From positions 7,626,001-7,690,000 of the forward strand of contig PUFA01000006.1 of the NCBI GenBank assembly GCA_003508835.1: a DNA stretch of 64,000 bases. Reading direction: 5' to 3'. The translations under genes were made by a program, and so were the position numbers. Under the pieces are notes generated by a model. The model did not search any database. It was not told the origin of the DNA and saw only the letters and a program-made list of their open reading frames with translations. This stretch comes from Eonycteris spelaea (taxonomy: Eukaryota; Chordata; Mammalia; Chiroptera; Pteropodidae). Positions 12,601-23,019 of the stretch are shown here, one piece after another (position 1 is the first letter of the stretch; each line of letters opens with the position of its first letter).

Positions 12601-12904
12601 GAGGGACCAGGAAACCGCGTTTCCTCTGAGGCTGATGGGGAAGGCATGGCGGGGATTGGGGGAGAGGACAGAGAGCCAGTCCCAGGCTCCCTCTCTCCAG
12701 GCTTGGCTGCCCCATCACAACCCACACTGGGAGCCTCAAGGGTGGAACCAAGACTGTGGATCTCTACAGCCCCAGCCGCACCCTACCCAGCCTAGGACCT
12801 GAACCGCTCTGTTGGAGAAGGACTCACTGAGGAAACCAAGGAGAGAGAGCAGGACCCAGGGACGTGAAGTCTGACAAGTGAGGTTGGCATGGCCATAATA
12901 ATGA

Positions 12905-13065
12905 TGATGGTGAACTTCCTGACAGCCTCCTGGACACTGGGCATTTTGCACACATCGTCTCAGTTTGTCTCCCCACTTTACAGATGTGGTCCCCAGAGGT
13001 TAAGCAACTTGTCCAAGGTTACACCACAGTAAGGGCAAAACCTTGCTGAAATTCCAGCGGTCTTA
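12905..13065 (-). repeat. MIR SINE, minus strand
   Basis: GGACACTGGGCATTTTGCAC, CCCCACTTTACAGATGTGG, GTTAAGCAACTTGTCCAAGG: antisense MIR. Confidence 0.75.
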
Positions 13066-13404
13066 ATCTTTAACCGTTACCCCAAGCCCCTTCAGTCCTG
13101 ATGGCCCTATGGGATGGCCGGCTCACACCTGCTCCTGCAGTTATAGAATTAAAACTCTCTCCACAAAACTGCATTAAGGGAATTCACAAGGGTGGAGCAT
13201 GGGTCACCTCCGAAGCCTTGTGAAGAGGAGACCCCACGAAGAAGCCTGAAGCACTATGCCAAGGGGGCCCGATAGGATGGCGGCAATGCATAGGGCAGAA
13301 ACGGGAGCCAATCCCTGGCAAGACTCCACAGAACGTGATTCAGCTGACATGATAATGCAAGCATGGAGTTGGGAAGCCCAGCAGGTGGGCCCTGGGGGAG
13401 GCAT

Positions 13405-13575
13405 TTTTCTGCTTCTACAAGCTATACGGCCTCGGGCAACAACTTAATTCACTTCTCTGAGACTGTTTCTTTACTTGTAAATTGGAGGTAGTAAGGGCAC
13501 CTTCCTTAGAGGAGAAGTAAAGAACATAACGTATGTAAAGAGTTCATAACCATGGCTGGCAGGTAGACTGCTTAC
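13405..13575 (+). repeat. MIR SINE, plus strand
   Basis: CAAGCTATACGGCCTCGGGC, TTCACTTCTCTGAGACTG and CTTGTAAATTGGAGGTAGTA in MIR order. Confidence 0.65.
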
Positions 13576-13579
13576 TGGG

Positions 13580-14948
13580 TTAGCTGTTTTGTGGTCGTGG
13601 TCACTTGTTAACATTTTGGGAAGAAAAGAGAAGCCACCAGGAAGCAGCAAGGGTTCACATCGAATAACATTTCGGAGGTGATGAGTCGAAGAGCACTAAA
13701 GGTATTTCAGAGACGCATTTGGCATTCTCCGGAGGGGGCTGGATAAAATAGTGTCCTCTGCTGATTGAAGCCATGCCGAGCATTCATTCAATGGCCATGT
13801 CATTCATTGGAGAGGGTCACTGCAAATACCTCTGAAGATGGGAAGGCGTCATAACGCTGGAATGACCAGCGGAAGAATGTCAAATGACCCCTAAAGTCCA
13901 AAACAGCGCAGTCAGTCCAAGAAGACGAAGTTTAACAAGAAAAGGTAAAAGATCTGTTCTTTGAAAACCGACAGGAAAAGAGTTTCACCATGTGCTACTT
14001 AGCAAACAATGCAATAAATAAAATGGTGGGTGGGGAAAAAAGATGTGTGTGTGTGTGTGTGTTCTTATTCATCTTTATACATCCTTTAAAATCCTTTAAA
14101 ACAACGTTAAAATATCTCTGTTAATATGTGTAAGGAATTAATTACCTTTTTTCTTCATCTGTGGGGAGGAGAACTGAGGCTAGAGGACAGGTTGTGGGAG
14201 GGAAATTTTTCCCTGAATAATAATCCTCTTTTATAACTTTTAATTTTGAATCTTGTATTGCCTATTCAAAAATTAAATGAAAATGTGTTGAACTGGTTAT
14301 CTCTCGTTGCTGGAGTGATGGACGGTTTTACTTTCTTCTTCATATGTCCTATATTGTCTGAATTTTTTAATGACCATGTATTGCATTTTTAAGTCCAGAG
14401 AAATAATACCGCTATTAACATTTTCTTTAAAAGTCTGCCTCACTTGGATAGAGAGGCTGAGGACCTGGCTGGGCTACAACTCATATGACAAAGTAAATTC
14501 TGGGGGCTTGCAGTTCAAGGAAACTATCTAGAAATGGGAGCGGGCTTGTTGTGTGGCCACAGAGGACAGAAGGAAGGAGCATGAGCAGAACAACATACTG
14601 CTGTGCAGGGCAGCAGCAGGAAATAACTTTTTCTATCAAGGTTGCTCTGGGAGGAAATAAGCTTCTCATCATCGGAGGTGTACAAAAAAAACCTCAAGTG
14701 CTTGACAGGGGGTTACAGAGACACTTCTTACTCAGCAAAGGAGCTGGAGAGTCTCGAAGCTATGAGTTCAAGGTCCTCTCCTCAGGGACAGACGTGGGTA
14801 CAATGTTCTAAGCCCATCAGTGCCAAGCAGGAACCCCGCCTCAGAGGTCCGGGCCTTGCTCACAGTACTGGCTGCCTGGCCCTTCCATTTATTACAGGTG
14901 CAGCATCATCTATAACATAGCGAATGTCAAACTCACTAAGATACAATA
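13580..14948. other. Interval without recognised genes
   Basis: Contains a short (TG)n run at 14,045-14,062 and AT-rich sequence to 14,430. No coding, RNA or clear repeat signal. Confidence 0.3.
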
Positions 14949-14951
14949 ACA

Positions 14952-15112
14952 AATGATCAGAAGAACGGCTAATGCTTGCGGAGCACTTACAGCGTGCCAG
15001 GCACCACCACCTACGCACTTCCGTAGATTCACTGATTTAACGTTGGAAACCGCTCTATGAGGTACCTACAGTGATTACCCCCATTTCACAGATGAGGAAA
15101 GTGAAGCGGGGC
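14952..15112 (-). repeat. MIR SINE, minus strand
   Basis: GCGGAGCACTTACAGCGTGC, CAGGCACCACC, TACCCCCATTTCACAGATGA, GGAAAGTGAAG: antisense MIR. Confidence 0.75.
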
Positions 15113-15164
15113 CAGGTCAAGGTGTTGTCTACAGAGAACACCGTGCTGGAGAATTTCTTTCTCT

Positions 15165-15600
15165 GTGTTGCGGGCTGACTGTGTCCCCCAAAATGTACAT
15201 GTGGAAGTCCTAACCTCGAATACTTCAGAATGTGACTGTATGTGGAGATGCGGTCTCTAAAGAGGTTAAGTAAGATAGAAGGAGGGCATATGGGTGGACC
15301 CAATCCAATATGGCTGGCGTCCTTTCAAGAAGAGAAGATGCACACAAATGCACACAGAGGAAAGACCGTGGGAACACAGAGAGAAGATGGCCCTCCGCGA
15401 GCCAACGAGAGAGGCCTCAGAAGAAACCGCCCCTCTGCGAGCCAACGAGAGAGGCCTCAGAAGAAACCGCCCCTGCCGACATTTTGATGGCCGACTTCCA
15501 GCCTCCCTGAGACAGTAAATTTCCGTTGTTGAAGCCCCACCCAGTCTGGCCGTCGCCCCAGCAAATGGACACACCAGTTAGTTATAAACGGCCATCTGAG
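15165..15600 (+). mobile_element. MLT1-type MaLR LTR, plus strand
   Basis: Clear MLT1 order: GACTGTGTCCCCCAAAATGT, CTTCAGAATGTGACTGTATG, CCCAATCCAATATGGCTGG, GAGAGGCCTCAGAAGAAACC, GACTTCCAGCCTCCCTGAGA, and the tail near AAATTTCCGTTGTTGAAGCC. It carries an internal 40-bp tandem duplication. Confidence 0.85.
15391..15475. repeat. Two-copy 40-bp tandem duplication inside the MLT1 LTR
   Basis: CCCTCCGCGAGCCAACGAGA at 15391 is repeated as CCCTCTGCGAGCCAACGAGA at 15431, and the following GAGGCCTCAGAAGAAACCGC is identical in both. Confidence 0.9.
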
Positions 15601-15609
15601 GAGCAGCAC

Positions 15610-15935
15610 GTTGTTTAGCCTCTCTGTCAGTTGTAGGGGGCGTGTGCCTGGGCTGGTGAGCAGCTGTGAGTGAGTGTGTGGATGGAACAGGGCCAGTGCC
15701 AGGAGTCACGTGTGGGGGGTGCACACCCCTTTGTGAGAGTATGTATATGAGCGTGCAATGACTTCGGTACACAAGCATGAGCGCAAGTGTGAAACCATGG
15801 TGTGGCCACAGGGGTGTGTGTGCGTGTACACTCGAGTGGGTAAAATTGTCTGTACACAGGTATGTGTTCATCCAGCCCAGCCTGGAAACAGATTCAGAGA
15901 AAGCAATTGTGCTGTGCACGCACACTCACGTGTGT
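15610..15935. repeat. TG-rich low-complexity region
   Basis: Interspersed GTGTGTG and GAGTGTG runs (for example 15,665-15,680 and 15,812-15,830) with no fixed period. The ORFs here arise from the TG bias. Confidence 0.5.
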
Positions 15936-16034
15936 ACAAGCAGTGACCCCCTCCCCCGTCCTGAGTGCCCAGTACATCTTGGTTGGTGTGACATTTCTAC
16001 ACCGCCCTTAATGCCAGAAATGTTGTATGTTAAT

Positions 16035-16180
16035 GGCCAGGAGATTTATTATCCCGGCACCTAGTAAGTGCTCATTAAACATTACTATGATCTTCATGAT
16101 CATTTTTATCACAATTTTACAGATGAGGAAACAGGGAAAATGGCCTGCTCAATGTCATCCATAATAAGTATATGGTAGAA
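16035..16180 (-). repeat. MIR SINE, minus strand
   Basis: CTAGTAAGTGCTCATTAAAC, then ATTTTACAGATGAGGAAACA: antisense MIR core, diverged. Confidence 0.55.
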
Positions 16181-16239
16181 AGAGAAACCAAACTCACAGA
16201 ACCCAACTCCCAGCCAAGTGCTTTTGTTCCTGTATTCTG

Positions 16240-16465
16240 CTCTTTCATGCACAGACCTCAACAGGCACAGGTACCATCGTACATAGGGGCCATCACATGC
16301 ACACGCATGCACAGGTGCCTATCACAACACACACATATAGTGCCCGTCGCATGCACACAGGTATCTGTCACATACACACACATACGCTGGTGTCCATCAG
16401 AACACACAGATATGCAGGGTCCATCACATACACACTCACATGCATGCCGGTACCTGCATGCAGCA
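16240..16465. repeat. CA-derived degenerate minisatellite
   Basis: A unit like GGTGCCTATCACATGCACAC recurs with variation about every 30 bases (CACAGGTGCCTATCACAAC, CAGGTATCTGTCACATAC, CTGGTGTCCATCAGAAC, CAGGGTCCATCACATAC). ORFs on both strands are products of the repeat. Confidence 0.7.
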
Positions 16466-16534
16466 ACATAACAACTAATATTTTGCTCCACAGTAAACAT
16501 TTTTGCATAAGCTCCTTTCATACTTACAAAAAAA

Positions 16535-16680
16535 AACCTCTAAAAGTCAGTGCCCCTCTTACCTTATAGACAAGGAAAATGAGGCACATAGTGGCTAAGT
16601 GATTTATCAGAGGTCACCCCACTGCGAAGCAGAAGAGCCAAACCCTATGCTTTCGATCCCCCTGCGCTACGCCCCTCTGC
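16535..16680 (-). repeat. MIR SINE, minus strand
   Basis: GACAAGGAAAATGAGGCACA, TAGTGGCTAAGTGATTTATC, GAGGTCACCCC: antisense MIR core. Confidence 0.65.
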
Positions 16681-16689
16681 ACACACCTT

Positions 16690-17060
16690 CCGTCTTTCAC
16701 TCTGCGGAGGTATGTAATTAGTCATCATACGACGGCTTAATATTCATATGAAATTAGCGGTGACCTAGGCACGGGCAGACACTTTCCATCCTGGCTCCCT
16801 CCCCCATTCTCTTCCTGGAAGAGCCAGACTGGTTTTAAATGATCACGCATCTGCATAATGCCTTCCCTTTGTTTTTTGCCTCCTGACTAAACTGGCCAGA
16901 ATACATACCCCTGTTAAACCCAAAGGCCACCAGACTGGAATCTAACTGCGGCCACTTGTAAACAACGGCATGATAGGAAGATGGCAATGTCAGTTTCCCT
17001 CTGTCATGTATGCACGGTCTAGGATTCTGGAATTTTCAAGATTGGCCAAGGGCACTGAGG
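16690..17060. promoter_or_regulatory. Candidate noncoding regulatory element
   Basis: Non-repetitive and clustered in developmental transcription-factor cores: TAATTAG near 16,716, TTAATATTCATATGAAATTA (POU/homeodomain-like) from 16,738, TGATCACGCATCTGCATAAT near 16,840, and CCTTTGTTTTT (SOX-like) at 16,865. Inferred from motif density only. Confidence 0.3.
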
Positions 17061-17099
17061 GTATGAACTCATGGCCTTTTTAGAAGATTAAGGGCCTCC

Positions 17100-17745
17100 A
17101 GGACAAAGAACAAAAATCATAGCTACAAATTTTCTCTCCCGTTGAGGCCAGGATGTTGGATTGGATGGGAATGAAATGGTAGGAGGCGCTATGGACGTCA
17201 TTGTCCCTTTAAGGTTATAAAGGCCGAGCGAAAACCTTTCCCTCTCAGTTAGGCTGGACCCGAGACTTTGGCTTATCCTACGGAATGTGCTAGCTGTTGG
17301 TGAAACCTCCAGAACAAGGCTGGAAGGATGAATCCTAACATCAAAAAACATTTGGGAAACCAATTTTTATTGAGCAGCTATTATGTGCCAGGCTACTGCT
17401 GTGAAGAAGCCATGTTCCAGGCCCTCACAAGGTTCGTGGTTTTGCAGGCACCACACCGGAGTACCCCACTACCCAGACACAGGCTGTGGCCTACTTAGGC
17501 ACAGAAATGGGCTCCGTCCCCTGATGCAGCTGTGGGAGAGGCAGAGCAGGTGGCGAGAGCTTTCTCCTGTGTGTGCGGCCTTGACACGTGGCCTGGATTC
17601 CTTTGTGCAGAGAAAGAAATGCAGGAGCATTCCCAGAAAGGGCAGTGGTCACCCCCAACATATGTCCCTGACAGAGGACTGAGGGGACCCAGCTTGAGAG
17701 AAAAGGAAGAATCTCCCTGTCGTCTCCCTGTCATGCTGCCTCCCT
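17100..17745. other. Interval without recognised genes
   Basis: A short L2-like piece at 17,345-17,395 (TTTTATTGAGCAGCTATTAT, GTGCCAGG) is the only repeat recognised. Confidence 0.35.
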
Positions 17746-17749
17746 ACCC

Positions 17750-17864
17750 TGCCCTGTCTCCTTCAGCACCTCTCTCTCTCCCGCACCCTCTCTCTCCCCC
17801 CCACCCACTCCCTCTCTCCCCCACCCTCTTCCTCTCTCCCCCCACCCTCTCCCTCTCTCTCCCA

Positions 17865-17914
<50 letters not shown>

Positions 17915-17915
17915 G
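17750..17915. repeat. Pyrimidine (CT)n/(CCCT)n tract ending in (CA)n
   Basis: Variable CCACCCTCTCCCTCTCT units, then (CT)n, then (CA)n at 17,895-17,915. The reverse strand gives a Glu/Arg-rich ORF that is an artefact. Confidence 0.9.
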
Positions 17916-18499
17916 ATGACCTCTGAGGACAGATGGCCACCCCAAAAATAAAGAAGTAAAACAAAGAAACTAAAGCATCCCCCACTCAGCTTTTAGACCC
18001 AGAGACAACATTGACCCTCGCTGCTAACCAACAGTCGATTCCATCAGAGATGCAGTTTGGCCCCATGTTGCCCACGAGGGGCCAGGCACGGAGCAGCGCT
18101 TCCCGTGGCCTGTCTCCACGCACAGCCTGTGCTGCTGTTCCGGCTGAGTTTTAGCAAGGCCCCCCTTGGGCTAACAGATTCGAACCAGGCACTGCCTGGA
18201 GGGCACATGGCTTAGTGAGCAGAAGGCATCTTTGTGGTGTTAACAAGGCGTCTCATTCAGCTCTCCACCGGCGCCATAAGCAAGCATCCTGGCTTTGTGG
18301 AAGCTGTCACTCCCTCCACTTTTTCCCTGAGGGATGAGGTAGAAGAGGGACCTCACCAGGTCACAGCTAGTAAGTTACCAACTGTTGGATTTGAACCCAG
18401 GTCTCCAAGGCCAAGGCTCATGCAAATGTTACTCTCCAGCTTCCAACGTGCGTGCCTATGTGCACAGCGCCAGATACGCGTTCACAGCGTGCAAGCGGG

Positions 18500-18780
18500 A
18501 GGGTGCCCGGGGCGTGCCCAGAGATGCTGACACCCTCTTGAGGGGTCTCCCGACCTCAGAGAAAGCATTTCCACCCTCGTGGGAGTCCCAGTCAGAGAGG
18601 GAGGCCGGGTTGTGCCCAGTGGAGCTTCGGCCTGCGCAGGGGGAGGTAGCTATCCTCATGGAGCCCAGTCCAAAGAGGGAGACCAGGCCCAGTCCTCAGG
18701 GAGCCCAGTCTGAGGGCATGACATGGGGAACTGGACGTAGCTCTGTTCTGGAGTTCTCCATTCTGAGAAAAGTGACAAGA
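18500..18780. repeat. Decayed ~40-bp minisatellite array (copy B)
   Basis: Same unit as at 12.04-12.6 kb: GGTCTCCCGACCTCAGAG, GAGTCCCAGTCAGAGAGGGA, GGAGCCCAGTCCAAAGAGGG, GGAGCCCAGTCTGAGGG and GTTCTCCATTCTGAGAAAAG recur at roughly 38-42 base spacing. Confidence 0.6.
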
Positions 18781-19124
18781 CAAACATGAAGCAAAGAATC
18801 TTGACAAAACAACTCTGCCCCCCACCCCCCAAATCGGCCAGGGAAATGGGGTATCCGACTCTCCCCGTCTGTGGGTCAGAACAGCGAGCAGCTTGAGCCC
18901 CAGGGCCTCACAGAGGGAGGGCCAGGAGAGAGGTGTGAGTGGAGAACGGGCTGTCACTCAGCCACCGCAGCTCCCCGGGGACACTTTACAACTTCACCTA
19001 TTCCACATCGCCTGTTTGACGGAGCATCCAAAGCAATTCCAGGACTATATTTCATTGTCACATTTATTTGCAAGGGGCGTCAGTCAGGCCCCGGAAGTCG
19101 GCTGCCCCACTGCTCCTCATTCTT

Positions 19125-19146
19125 TGTCACACACACACACACACGT
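19125..19146. repeat. (CA)n microsatellite
   Basis: Short CA run; related runs lie at 19,369-19,396 and 19,597-19,619. Confidence 0.9.
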
Positions 19147-19368
19147 ACACATTCACTGAAACTCACATCCAGGTGCGCTTCGAGACACACAGAGGATACC
19201 CAGAAACTCACAATCATGCACGTCATGAACACACAAACTTGTGGTCCATGAATCAGAGCCATCGTGTTGCACAACCCCAGGGTGCACCATCCACATCATT
19301 GTTACTCTCATATGTGGCCATTGTGTGCACACAGCAAGGCATATAGCGCCCCTTATACATAGCTGCAT

Positions 19369-19396
19369 GCACACACATACACACACACACACACAA
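19369..19396. repeat. (CA)n microsatellite
   Basis: About 12 CA units with one interruption. Confidence 0.9.
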
Positions 19397-19596
19397 GCAC
19401 ACTCTCAATCACACACAGACACCCAGAGAGCCAGAATCCTCAGGCCAAGGACTGCCACACTCCCAGCCTTCCACGGCCCCTAAGATCAGGGGATGTGAGG
19501 GGATAGAAGAGCAGGGAGCTCTCTGAAGCCCCCCTCTCCCTAATCTATGAGTTTCTCAAGCTGAGACAGCCCTGCTACACCCCCTTGCACATGTAA

Positions 19597-19619
19597 ACAC
19601 ACACACACACACACACACA
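19597..19619. repeat. (CA)n microsatellite
   Basis: About 11 CA units. Confidence 0.9.
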
Positions 19620-19974
19620 GTAGGAATCTCTTAAGCCAGCCGATTGAAGCCCAACCATTAGCACTAATTAGCACACTTGTTGGGAAAGGGATTTAATTAA
19701 CTCTCTGCTAGGGCTCAAGGGAAGCCAAGCCCAGGGCAGGCTTGCTGAAGCTGGGCCTCTCTCTCCTTTCTCACGTGGCTTTTCAGATGTGGGTGAAGGG
19801 CCTCCAGTGAGGGAGTAGAGGCGGTCACATGTCTGCACACCTAGATATTTAATGACGCCTTTCATATACATTCAGATGTATGCACATGTGTGCATGGACA
19901 TACACTGAAGTATCTCCACATGTATGTGACCCAAACTTAAAAACAGATGATAGATAGCCAGATAAATGATAGAA

Positions 19975-19983
19975 AGACAGAAA

Positions 19984-20043
<60 letters not shown>

Positions 20044-20080
20044 GAAAGAAAGAAAGGAAGGAAGGAAGGAAGAAAGATGA
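19975..20080. repeat. (GAAA)n tetranucleotide microsatellite with (GGAA)n end
   Basis: About 18 perfect AAAG units, then four GGAA units. A homopurine/homopyrimidine tract able to form H-DNA. Minus-strand Phe/Leu/Ser-rich ORFs are artefacts. Confidence 0.95.
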
Positions 20081-20300
20081 CATCGATGAATAGACGGAAG
20101 CATAGCTAATGGATGGATAGATAATAGGTGGATTTATGGAGGATGGATGGATAAGTGGGTGAATAGATAGATAATAAATGGATGGATAGATAATGGATGG
20201 ATAAATAGATAATGAATGCTGGAGAGAGAGAGAGAGATAGACTGAGAGAGAGAGAGGAGACAAAGAGTGGGTAGGTGAATGGTAGATGGATGGGTGAATC
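20080..20300. repeat. GATG/GATA-rich degenerate tetranucleotide repeat
   Basis: ATGGATGGATAGATAATGG-type units with variations, and a (GA)n patch at 20,222-20,255. Confidence 0.85.
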
Positions 20301-20489
20301 ACAAAAAAGAGTTACGTGCGGTCACATAGACAAGGAACACATGTAGCTATGTACTATGCACAGTCCTACACAGGGACATACATTATAATCACTTACATTC
20401 TCAGTTACGTGCACATTTTCTCTCCTCTCTGCCTCTTCCTCCCTTTCTCTTTCCAAGAAAGGTGGAATCGTAGCTCGGGTTGAGAAGTG

Positions 20490-20708
20490 AGCTCCGGAAG
20501 TCAACTACGTGGATTTGCCCGGTTCTGCCACTTTCTACCTATGCGAACTTGGACGAGTTCCTTAAGCGCTCTGTGCCCACGTTTCCTCTACAAGATGGAA
20601 ACAATGGTACGTGGCAAACAGGGTTGGCATGAGGATAACGATGAAAAGTGCTTGGAAGAGTACCTGATACATAGTAAAGGTTCAGCACACCATAGCTATT
20701 ATCACTGA
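20490..20708 (+). repeat. MIR SINE, plus strand
   Basis: TGCCCGGTTCTGCCACTTTC, CTTGGACGAGTTCCTTAAGC, then AAAGTGCTTGGAAGAGTACC and TGATACATAGTAAAGG: MIR order end to end. Confidence 0.8.
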
Positions 20709-20719
20709 GGTGGTATTTC

Positions 20720-22840
20720 TCCTATAGGGAGCAATATGAAAGCTCCAGAAATATCCAGAACAGGCCCATGTCCCCAAGGAATAAAGTTGAGGGCCTCTGG
20801 CTCCATCTCTGTTTCCCGTCCAAGCCCCTTATCACACACACACACACCCTGGAGACCAGGTCCCACACAGAGCCCCAAGGGTGGAAGGGAGGTCCCTTGG
20901 GGATCCCATGTGTGCAAAGATGGGCTAAGCCAGGCCCTGAGCAATGAGCCAGGAAGAGCCAGCCTCCAGGATCCCCTGAGCCCTAGGCCCAAACAATGAT
21001 ATATATTTTCAATTTTCTCAAAAATTATCTATTTTTTTCCTCCAGACGTTCACCTTGTGCTTTTTGACCAGGATAAACTGAAAAATAATAGAATCCAGAT
21101 GGAAAAGAGATAGTCATTCGTCCTGCACAGATTGCAGTGCTGGCACGAGCCCCCTGACTCATGGAGAGGGGCAGGGGGCCTGGAGAACGGTGGTCAGGCC
21201 TGAGCAGGAAGAGGGGTCGGGCAGAGGGCATCGCGCAGCCCCCTGGGACTCTGCAACCCTGCTGGCCTCCTCACAGCCTGGTGACATGGAAAGAGCTGGG
21301 GTGTGGAGCTGGGACACGAGGGTCTTACCTCACTGCGTGACCTTGGAGACTCATTTTCCTTACCTGCAAAATGGGGATAATCATTCTTCAATTGTCTACC
21401 CCCCCCCAAAAAAAAAGATGGGAGATTTAAATGAACCATGCTTGAGAGGGCTTCATGAGATGTGACTCCCACCCACACAGGCAGCATCTGTATCTGAAGG
21501 GCCCTGGCTTCCCGCACCCACACTCTCAGGGCTCTGGGCCTCAGGGCTGGGTCTAATAAGTGGGCCTCTTTATCTCTGCTGTAATTTATCTGGCAAGTCT
21601 CCTGACTCTGACACATCTCATCCCCAGACCCTCAAACTCCACTGGATGGATTCCCATAGCTCCAGCAAGCTGAGTAGTTTAGAAAGACTGCCAAGATGGT
21701 CCCTTTTTTTCTGAAAGCCATCAAAGAAGGCAATATATCTATGTTAGTGACCACTTCTTTGGGAAGTCCTTCCTAACGTCTAACTCAAATCCACCCTGCT
21801 GCAATGAACTTGATTACTCTTGTTGTGATCCCAACAGGATCAAAGCCCGGTCAACCACGGTCTATCATTCTCTGCCAAACGAAGTCTTTCTTTTCTAATG
21901 CTCCCTTCATGGGCACAAGGCTAATTAATGAATACAAAAGACATCAAAGTTTGGAGTTCAAGTACCAGCTCTGACACCTAAGGCTATGCGACCTTGGATA
22001 AGTTACCTAATTTTCCTGAGCCCTGATCTCTGTATGGCTCAGAATCATGCCTGGCCTGCTTCGAAGGCTGCTGGGAGGAGATGCGGAAGGCCTGGGTAGA
22101 CAGCTGTGAAGGACGCCTGGCTCCGGGAGCCGGCCGCTTCTCCGGCACAGCCAGCTCCAATCTCCCTGCCAAGGGTGAGGCTTGATCTCCCTGGAGAAGG
22201 AGGGAGGTGATCTGAAGGAGAGGCGAGGAGCTGCTCCCCGTCTGCCCAGAGTAATTGGTGGTGATCCCAGGCCTATCGCCTCGGTCCCCGCTGCGGCTCT
22301 TCTCACGCCCCAATTGTAAAACATGATTTTAATAACCCTGACAGGAAGGGATCATTTTTCTTTTGTCACTTCACTGGGATTCTGTTGGAGAGAGACAGAC
22401 ATGAAAAGAGAGAAAGACAAGCTGACAGAGTGGCAGGGACCAATGAAGAGGGAGAAGAACCAGGGACAGAGAATCGGGAAGGAGCGGCGTCTGGATGACT
22501 GAGAGGGGGAGGAGGGGGAAGCAGGGTGAGGGAGGAGCAGGACAGGAGAGCAGTGGTTGCCCCTGTGGCTCCCCTGCCCTGACCCCCACCCCCTGCACTG
22601 ACAGCCGAGGTGGAGTAATCAGGACAAGACACGCCCCGGCCGGGCAGGCCCAGGCTTCCCTCTGAGCTGCCCCATCCGTCTCATCTCAGGGCCTCGTGTG
22701 GATGGTCAAAGTGCCCCAGGGCTGGTGTGGAGGAAGGTGAAAGGAAGATTCCTAACTGAGGGCCCGTTGCTTCAGAGCAGCAACTCTTCCAGTACGTGGC
22801 TGCAGTCCCGTGCAGGGCGGAAGAACACAGCTGTGTGTGT
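20720..22840. other. Interval with two short MIR pieces and no recognised gene
   Basis: MIR fragments at about 21,320-21,400 (GTGACCTTGGAGACTCATTT) and 21,945-22,030. The rest, including a GC-rich block at 22,060-22,310 followed by AT-rich CAATTGTAAAACATGATTTT, shows no coding signal. Confidence 0.35.
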
Positions 22841-22847
22841 CAGACAG

Positions 22848-23012
22848 CCTGCAGGCCCAGCTCCGTCACATGCTGGCTGAGTGGTCTTGCTGGCTGCCTT
22901 CCCTGACCTTGGTGGTCTCGTCTGTACAGTGGGTATCTACTTCGCACACTTGTGTGGTGAATACATGAGCTGAGGTGTGTGCCAAGACAATTCGGTGCAC
23001 GGCACATAGAAG
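22848..23012 (+). repeat. MIR SINE, plus strand
   Basis: GCAGGCCCAGCTCCGTCACA, CCTTGGTGGTCTCGTCTGTA, CAGTGGGTATCTACTTCGCA in MIR order. Confidence 0.6.
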
Positions 23013-23019
23013 TAAGTGT

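Noticed and set aside
12239..12802. 187-codon and neighbouring ORFs
   Set aside because: They fall in the decayed 40-bp minisatellite; the open frames come from the repeat period and GC content.
16240..16465. Possible CRISPR-like repeat-spacer pattern
   Set aside because: Units are CA-derived, vary in length and sequence, and the genome is mammalian; it is a degenerate minisatellite.
19937..20302. Phe/Leu/Ser-rich minus-strand ORFs
   Set aside because: Translation of the (GAAA)n and GATG repeats.
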